DNA from: an uncultured Lachnospiraceae bacterium
GTDB lineage: Bacteria > Bacillota > Clostridia > Lachnospirales > Lachnospiraceae
Length of the DNA: 44,111 bases
Direction of reading: 5' to 3'
Assembly: GCA_910588535.1 (NCBI GenBank)
Contig: CAJUOO010000022.1
Span: forward strand, 1 to 44,111
Shown: piece by piece, positions 41,900 through 44,111 of the stretch
Position numbering within the stretch: position 1 is the stretch's first letter
How the letters are laid out: every line of letters starts with the position of its first letter
Made by a program: the position numbers and the translations under genes
The notes under the pieces: generated by a model
What the model saw: the letters and a program-made list of their open reading frames with translations, nothing else
Databases searched by the model: none
Told to the model about the DNA's origin: nothing

Positions 41900-43333
41900 T
41901 TACTCAAAAATACGAACATGTTCTTTTGTCAATGTCTCAATAATATGTATTAATTTCTGAAAATCCGAGAGCAATTCACCGGAACATGCTTCTGCCCTAT
42001 CATATATCTGTTGCAGATCCTTGGTATCCTTTGATCGGATAACTGCCAACATTTCCGCTCCATACGAATGAAATTCCTTATGTTTCTTATCAAGACCTTC
42101 CCAAATATTTTTAATCTTAGAATTAACTGGAGTAAAATTATAATAAAAACGCCCCATTCCACATTTTGTACAATCTGTCTGAAGTACCTTCACTTTTCCA
42201 GTCTGTACCATCTCCTTTAAGGTATGCAGCCAATTTTTATGCGCATCTATCGCACTGTGCAAACAATCAAGAATTATCTGATTATCCAACATATAAAAGG
42301 CATCCTGTGTCATAGATCCTATTATTTTCACAGACTCCTGCAAATAATCCTCAACCCGTTTGGACGGCTCCACAAGCTCTGCAATGGATTGACTGGAAAT
42401 AGCAAGATTATTTGTGTTCTCTTTCAAATTCTGACACCCTTCATTCACATGATGCATCTGGTTATCCAGCTCACTCATAGAACTGCTTATCTCTTGGCTG
42501 ACAGCCGCCAGTGAAGATACAGCGTCTGCGACATGATCCATATCCGTCCGGTTGCTTCTAGTTATCCGCCATACATCCTGTATACTATCATTCATCTGCT
42601 CTAACTCAGATACTGTGGAATCTACACTCTCAGAGCTTTTTTCAGATGCATCCTGAATACTGGCAATAAAATCTCCCATCCTTCCTGTCAGGCTTTTCGT
42701 TCGGTCGGCAAGCCCTCGGATCTCATCTGCGACAATGGCAAATCCCTTGCCTGCCTCCCCAGCATGCGCTGCTTCTATGGAAGCATTGAGAGCTAATAGA
42801 TTGGTCTGATTTGATATCGCATGAATTGCCTCTATCGCCTCATGCATATGGTGAATTACTTCAAATAAACTGTATATATCTGTTTTCATCGTTCTTGCGG
42901 CAGAAATAGCAGAGGCGGACCGCTCTGTGATCGAAGTGAGATCCCTCTCACAATTATGAATATCCTTCATAATCTTGCTAGAATCATCAGAGAGCTCAAT
43001 AATTGTCGTCGTCAGATTTTCATGTGCCTTAGATACCTCAGAAGCGATATTCGCTGTAGATTCTGTCGAATTGCTAATCTCCTTCACCGCACTGGCTATA
43101 GAATCGTTGATTTCCTCCACAGTTTTAGCATTTGCCTCCAATGTCAAATCCATGGCACTCATATGTATCACAGCATCCATTAGCTTGACAACAGCTTGCT
43201 CAAATTTTTTTCTGCCTTTCAATAAGCGCTGATGAATCACATTTAATTTTTGATTTTCTGGCTTATACTCCATATCAATCAACTTCTCGATCGATTCAAT
43301 AGCAGAATTGGATGCCTTTTTTCTTAATACCAT
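41900..43333 (-). CDS. Soluble chemoreceptor with C-terminal zinc-binding (CZB) domain
   Basis: A 477-residue methyl-accepting protein with no TM segment. The signalling hairpin is near residues 170-225 (SNQTNLLALNASIEAAHAGE then GFAIVADEIRGLADRT). The C-terminal 130 residues form a CZB domain: AHKNWLHTLKEM, CTKCGMGRFYYN and DKKHKEFHSYG supply the His/Cys/His zinc ligands. CZB receptors such as Helicobacter TlpD respond to zinc and oxidants. It is 20 bp downstream of perR on the same strand, so probably in its operon, and upstream of rubrerythrin. This suggests redox taxis tied to the peroxide response. AAAGGGC precedes the ATG at 43333. Confidence 0.9.
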   Translation of the reverse strand: MVLRKKASNSAIESIEKLIDMEYKPENQKLNVIHQRLLKGRKKFEQAVVKLMDAVIHMSAMDLTLEANAKTVEEINDSIASAVKEISNSTESTANIASEVSKAHENLTTTIIELSDDSSKIMKDIHNCERDLTSITERSASAISAARTMKTDIYSLFEVIHHMHEAIEAIHAISNQTNLLALNASIEAAHAGEAGKGFAIVADEIRGLADRTKSLTGRMGDFIASIQDASEKSSESVDSTVSELEQMNDSIQDVWRITRSNRTDMDHVADAVSSLAAVSQEISSSMSELDNQMHHVNEGCQNLKENTNNLAISSQSIAELVEPSKRVEDYLQESVKIIGSMTQDAFYMLDNQIILDCLHSAIDAHKNWLHTLKEMVQTGKVKVLQTDCTKCGMGRFYYNFTPVNSKIKNIWEGLDKKHKEFHSYGAEMLAVIRSKDTKDLQQIYDRAEACSGELLSDFQKLIHIIETLTKEHVRIFE

Positions 43334-43353
43334 AATGATTTGCCCTTTCTGTC

Positions 43354-43725
43354 CTACCTATCCATTTCTTTTTCTAGACATTCATTACATATGTAATTAA
43401 TCTTCAAATCGTAGGATACTATTGCAATGTCAACTTGTCTTTGCAGAACTTCCGTCAAATCCTCTAACAAAATATCCGCCAGCTTTCCACATCTTCTACA
43501 TACGAGATGCTCATGACGCTTTACATTGTCATATCGATCAGGATACCCCTCAACAGAAATCTTTCTAATTAAGCCTTGCTGATACAAACAAGCCAAATTG
43601 TTGTAGACAGTGGCTAATGCTACTGTTTTACTTTTTTCTCTTAAGCAAAAAAATATCTGCTCTGCTGTTAAATGTTGATTCGAGTGATTGATAATCTCTA
43701 AAATATATTCTGCATTTTTTGTCAT
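43354..43725 (-). CDS. perR: Fur-family regulator, PerR type
   Basis: A 123-residue metal-dependent repressor with a winged helix (TAEQIFFCLREKSKTVALATVYNNLACLYQQGLI). The regulatory metal site PDRYDNVKRHEHLVC has the Asp typical of PerR (Glu in Fur). Two CxxC pairs (CRRCG, CNEC) form the structural zinc site. It is about 20 residues shorter at the N-terminus than Bacillus PerR, but AAAGGA 6 nt upstream supports the start. A 7-1-7 box lies in its own upstream region (autoregulation). It likely controls the chemoreceptor and rubrerythrin next to it. Confidence 0.9.
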   Translation of the reverse strand: MTKNAEYILEIINHSNQHLTAEQIFFCLREKSKTVALATVYNNLACLYQQGLIRKISVEGYPDRYDNVKRHEHLVCRRCGKLADILLEDLTEVLQRQVDIAIVSYDLKINYICNECLEKEMDR

Positions 43726-43748
43726 AATATTCCTTTCAAAAATTAGAA

Positions 43749-43763
43749 TTGGAATTATTCTAA
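43749..43763. promoter_or_regulatory. PerR box upstream of perR
   Basis: TTGGAATTATTCTAA has the PerR 7-1-7 palindromic form (TTnnAATnATTnnAA), inside a longer inverted repeat TTAGAATTGG...TTCTAA (from 43743), 24 bp before the perR start. Confidence 0.6.
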
Positions 43764-44111
43764 TTTTATTTTAATCTATTTATTTCTTTTGTCAATAGCC
43801 AAATACAAATTTTCCCTTTCTTTGTTACTTGTTTCTGTTTCTTCCTTCCCCGAAAAGATTACTTTAAAACCTATTTATATAGTAGCAGCCATCTCATTCT
43901 CTGAACCATACGAAATAATTTATGAAATTGCAAATCCTATATACATATTAATGTATAAAAGCATAACATCTTGTAAATTATATTTTTTATCTGCTGTTAA
44001 AAATTTGTTGTATCATTCTCTGGATAGATCCGCCCAGTGAACTGCCTGTGGTCCTTCGTCACCCCGCTCTCGCTTAGTGAAAAACGCAGCGGACGCTAAG
44101 CTCGAAACTAC
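43764..44111. other. AT-rich right flank without a recognisable gene
   Basis: No credible coding frame is present. The last 75 bases are more G+C-rich and contain a short inverted repeat GCTTAG (44074-44079) / CTAAGC (44096-44101), perhaps the edge of a feature continuing past the window. Confidence 0.3.

Noticed and set aside
44036..44111. Right-edge G+C-rich sequence as a tRNA or CRISPR start
   Set aside because: No tRNA arms or repeated units could be found in the few bases available.

Overview
The window looks like a chromosomal segment of a motile, spore-forming, obligately anaerobic Firmicute of the Clostridia, most likely Lachnospiraceae. The basis is the gene set: spmA/spmB spore maturation genes, rubrerythrin with a PerR-type regulator, two chemoreceptors, NADP-type glutamate dehydrogenase, uxuAB, a GH127 arabinofuranosidase, strong AGGAGG-type ribosome binding sites and moderate to low G+C. 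No tRNA, rRNA or CRISPR array was recognised.

The central finding is a sporulation gene split by a small mobile element. The 5' half of spmA (16678 down to 16385, minus strand) and its 3' half (10182 down to 9883, minus strand) are separated by about 6.2 kb. The two break points share only the 5-bp direct repeat TTAGC (10178-10182 and 16383-16387). Joining them there restores one in-frame 196-aa SpmA with no residue lost or added. The insert carries three different serine recombinases in tandem and one chemoreceptor, and nothing for conjugation or phage growth. This is the layout of the sigK 'skin' elements and other intervening elements that are excised in the sporulating mother cell. Here the target is spmA. 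Excision itself is inferred.

Layout: 1-2160 is an accessory patch (frameshifted pepE, phd-doc toxin-antitoxin, nested hairpins, a mobile-element ORF remnant). 2173-5650 is an antimicrobial-peptide-type module (response regulator, histidine kinase, ABC ATPase, permease). 5992-9939 is hexuronate catabolism (uxuA, uxuB and a divergent AraC regulator). 9883-16678 is split spmA with its element. 16867-24068 is a same-strand run: an MMPL/RND exporter, a large anchored GLUG/coiled-coil surface protein, an Mrp/NBP35 ATPase and spmB. 24198-25532 is gdhA. 25748-27239 holds an AAC(3)-family acetyltransferase and a rhomboid protease. 27473-30391 is a hybrid histidine kinase. 30514-32520 is GH127. 32688-36827 is an Lhr-type helicase, followed by a 98-bp MITE-like palindrome and a MATE exporter. 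38784-40820 is malQ with a GNAT gene. 41196-43725 is an oxidative-stress cluster: rubrerythrin, a soluble CZB-domain chemoreceptor and perR.

Links between genes: PerR-like boxes lie at perR and over the rubrerythrin promoter, so peroxide defence and a zinc-binding (CZB) chemoreceptor are probably co-controlled. The regulator/kinase pair probably drives the ABC exporter. spmA and spmB, adjacent in most spore formers, are here divergent and separated by the exporter/surface-protein operon, so the locus has been rearranged in addition to the insertion.
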